Shown: positions 63,522 to 64,000 of the stretch, in pieces
Numbering within the stretch: the first letter of the stretch is position 1
How the letters are laid out: each line of letters begins with the position of its first letter
NCBI GenBank assembly: GCA_950097015.1
Contig: CATNEN010000038.1
Span: 33,380,501-33,444,500, forward strand
Length of the DNA stretch: 64,000 nt
Direction of reading: 5' to 3'
DNA from: Macrostomum hystrix
Taxonomy: Eukaryota > Platyhelminthes > Macrostomidae
The notes under the pieces: model-generated
What the model saw: the letters and a program-made list of their open reading frames with translations, nothing else
Database searches by the model: none
Told to the model about the DNA's origin: nothing
Translations under genes and position numbers: made by a program

Positions 63522-64000
63522 ATGATTGTACCTGAGAAAGAGTCGGTGCCAGGTGAGGATTTAAAAGGCTAAATTGCACTGAGTTGACACAAAAATATCT
63601 GTAGCGGAATCAGAGCTAAAACAATGGGAGAATCACCAAGGCTAATTAGTTATGGTTTACACTACTAGCCAGAAAAGTGACTTTAAGCAAAGCAGAAAGA
63701 AACCTCTCGCTACCTTAAATTGCAGCAAGAAAATAAAATAATTAACTAGTCGCTTAAATTTGTTCTCACAGGTGTTCGGTCGGGTGGAAATTTTAGAAGG
63801 TCGCAGCTTTTCCTCCTTCGTCGAGAGCTTCGACGGTTCGCAACAGAGACAACAGCTCATGGCCTGAGTCGACTGGTTGGCAATGATCGGTCTCTGTACA
63901 TGAAATGCATCTGGATTGTCGTCTTCTTAGCTGCGTCAGGTGTGTTTGCCTACTGCTTCTCTGCATCGCTGAGCAAGTACATCCGGGGTGGTCACAGCAC
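63522..64000 (+). CDS. DEG/ENaC channel copy 3, 5' part (runs off window)
   Basis: Exon 1 is 63522-63552 (ATG...GCCAG|GTGAGG, phase 1). Exon 2 opens at 63772 (TTCTCACAG|GTGTTC) and is open to the edge. It codes the N-terminal cytoplasmic segment with TAHGLSRL, TM1 and the start of the ectodomain. From about 63815 the DNA is almost identical to copy 2 (59925 onward). Exon 1 and the first 15 codons of exon 2 are diverged. This pattern suggests a recent gene-conversion tract or a young duplication with a distinct 5' end. Confidence 0.85.

Overview
The window is nuclear DNA from an animal. It carries spliced genes with GT-AG introns and animal-specific channel and transporter families: a K+-dependent Na+/Ca2+ exchanger, a kainate-type glutamate receptor and DEG/ENaC channels. 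It also has many tRNA-derived SINEs, LINEs with apurinic endonuclease, RT and RNase H, and an extraordinary density of tandem repeats. A flatworm or other lophotrochozoan with a repeat-swollen genome (for example Macrostomum) fits, but that is an inference from gene style and cannot be proven here. All exon structures were assembled by hand from reading frame, splice-site and phase agreement.

Layout. 1-275 is the last exon of a cysteine-rich protein. 2325-2999 is a single-exon gene with a predicted N-myristoyl/palmitoyl start. 6097-22785 (minus) is a complete 10-exon NCKX (SLC24-type) gene of 593 codons. Its introns carry a 26-bp minisatellite, a full-length 6.6-kb LINE with 13-bp target-site duplications, and a 2.7-kb array built from the gene's own exon 3/intron 3 junction. 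24899-26307 is a decayed Crypton-like tyrosine recombinase. 27815-28358 (minus) is a two-exon gene for a secreted, dibasic-processed, six-cysteine peptide with its own TATA box and poly(A) signal. 28954-29811 is a truncated LINE with 11-bp target-site duplications. 30.5-32.5 kb holds 33/34-bp and 14-bp satellites. 34248-36303 (minus) is a type II membrane DXD glycosyltransferase in three exons. 41512-42102 is a small two-exon gene ending in a CaaX box. 43768-46806 (minus) is an intronless kainate-type receptor gene of 1012 codons. 49-52.2 kb is several kilobases of related short satellites. 52816-53292 is a RING-finger gene. 54184-64000 is a tandem DEG/ENaC cluster: a wrecked first copy carrying an LTR element in its intron and a LINE in its exon, an intact 603-codon second copy, and a third copy running off the right edge.

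The exchanger, glutamate receptor, DEG/ENaC channels and secreted peptide are all types expected in excitable or secretory cells, but nothing suggests co-regulation; neighbours lie on both strands and are separated by repeats. The most notable unexplained items are the splice-junction-derived array with a 742-bp higher-order period, the hidden secreted cysteine-rich peptide gene, the cysteine-rich insert in the glutamate receptor ligand domain, and the mosaic DEG/ENaC cluster.
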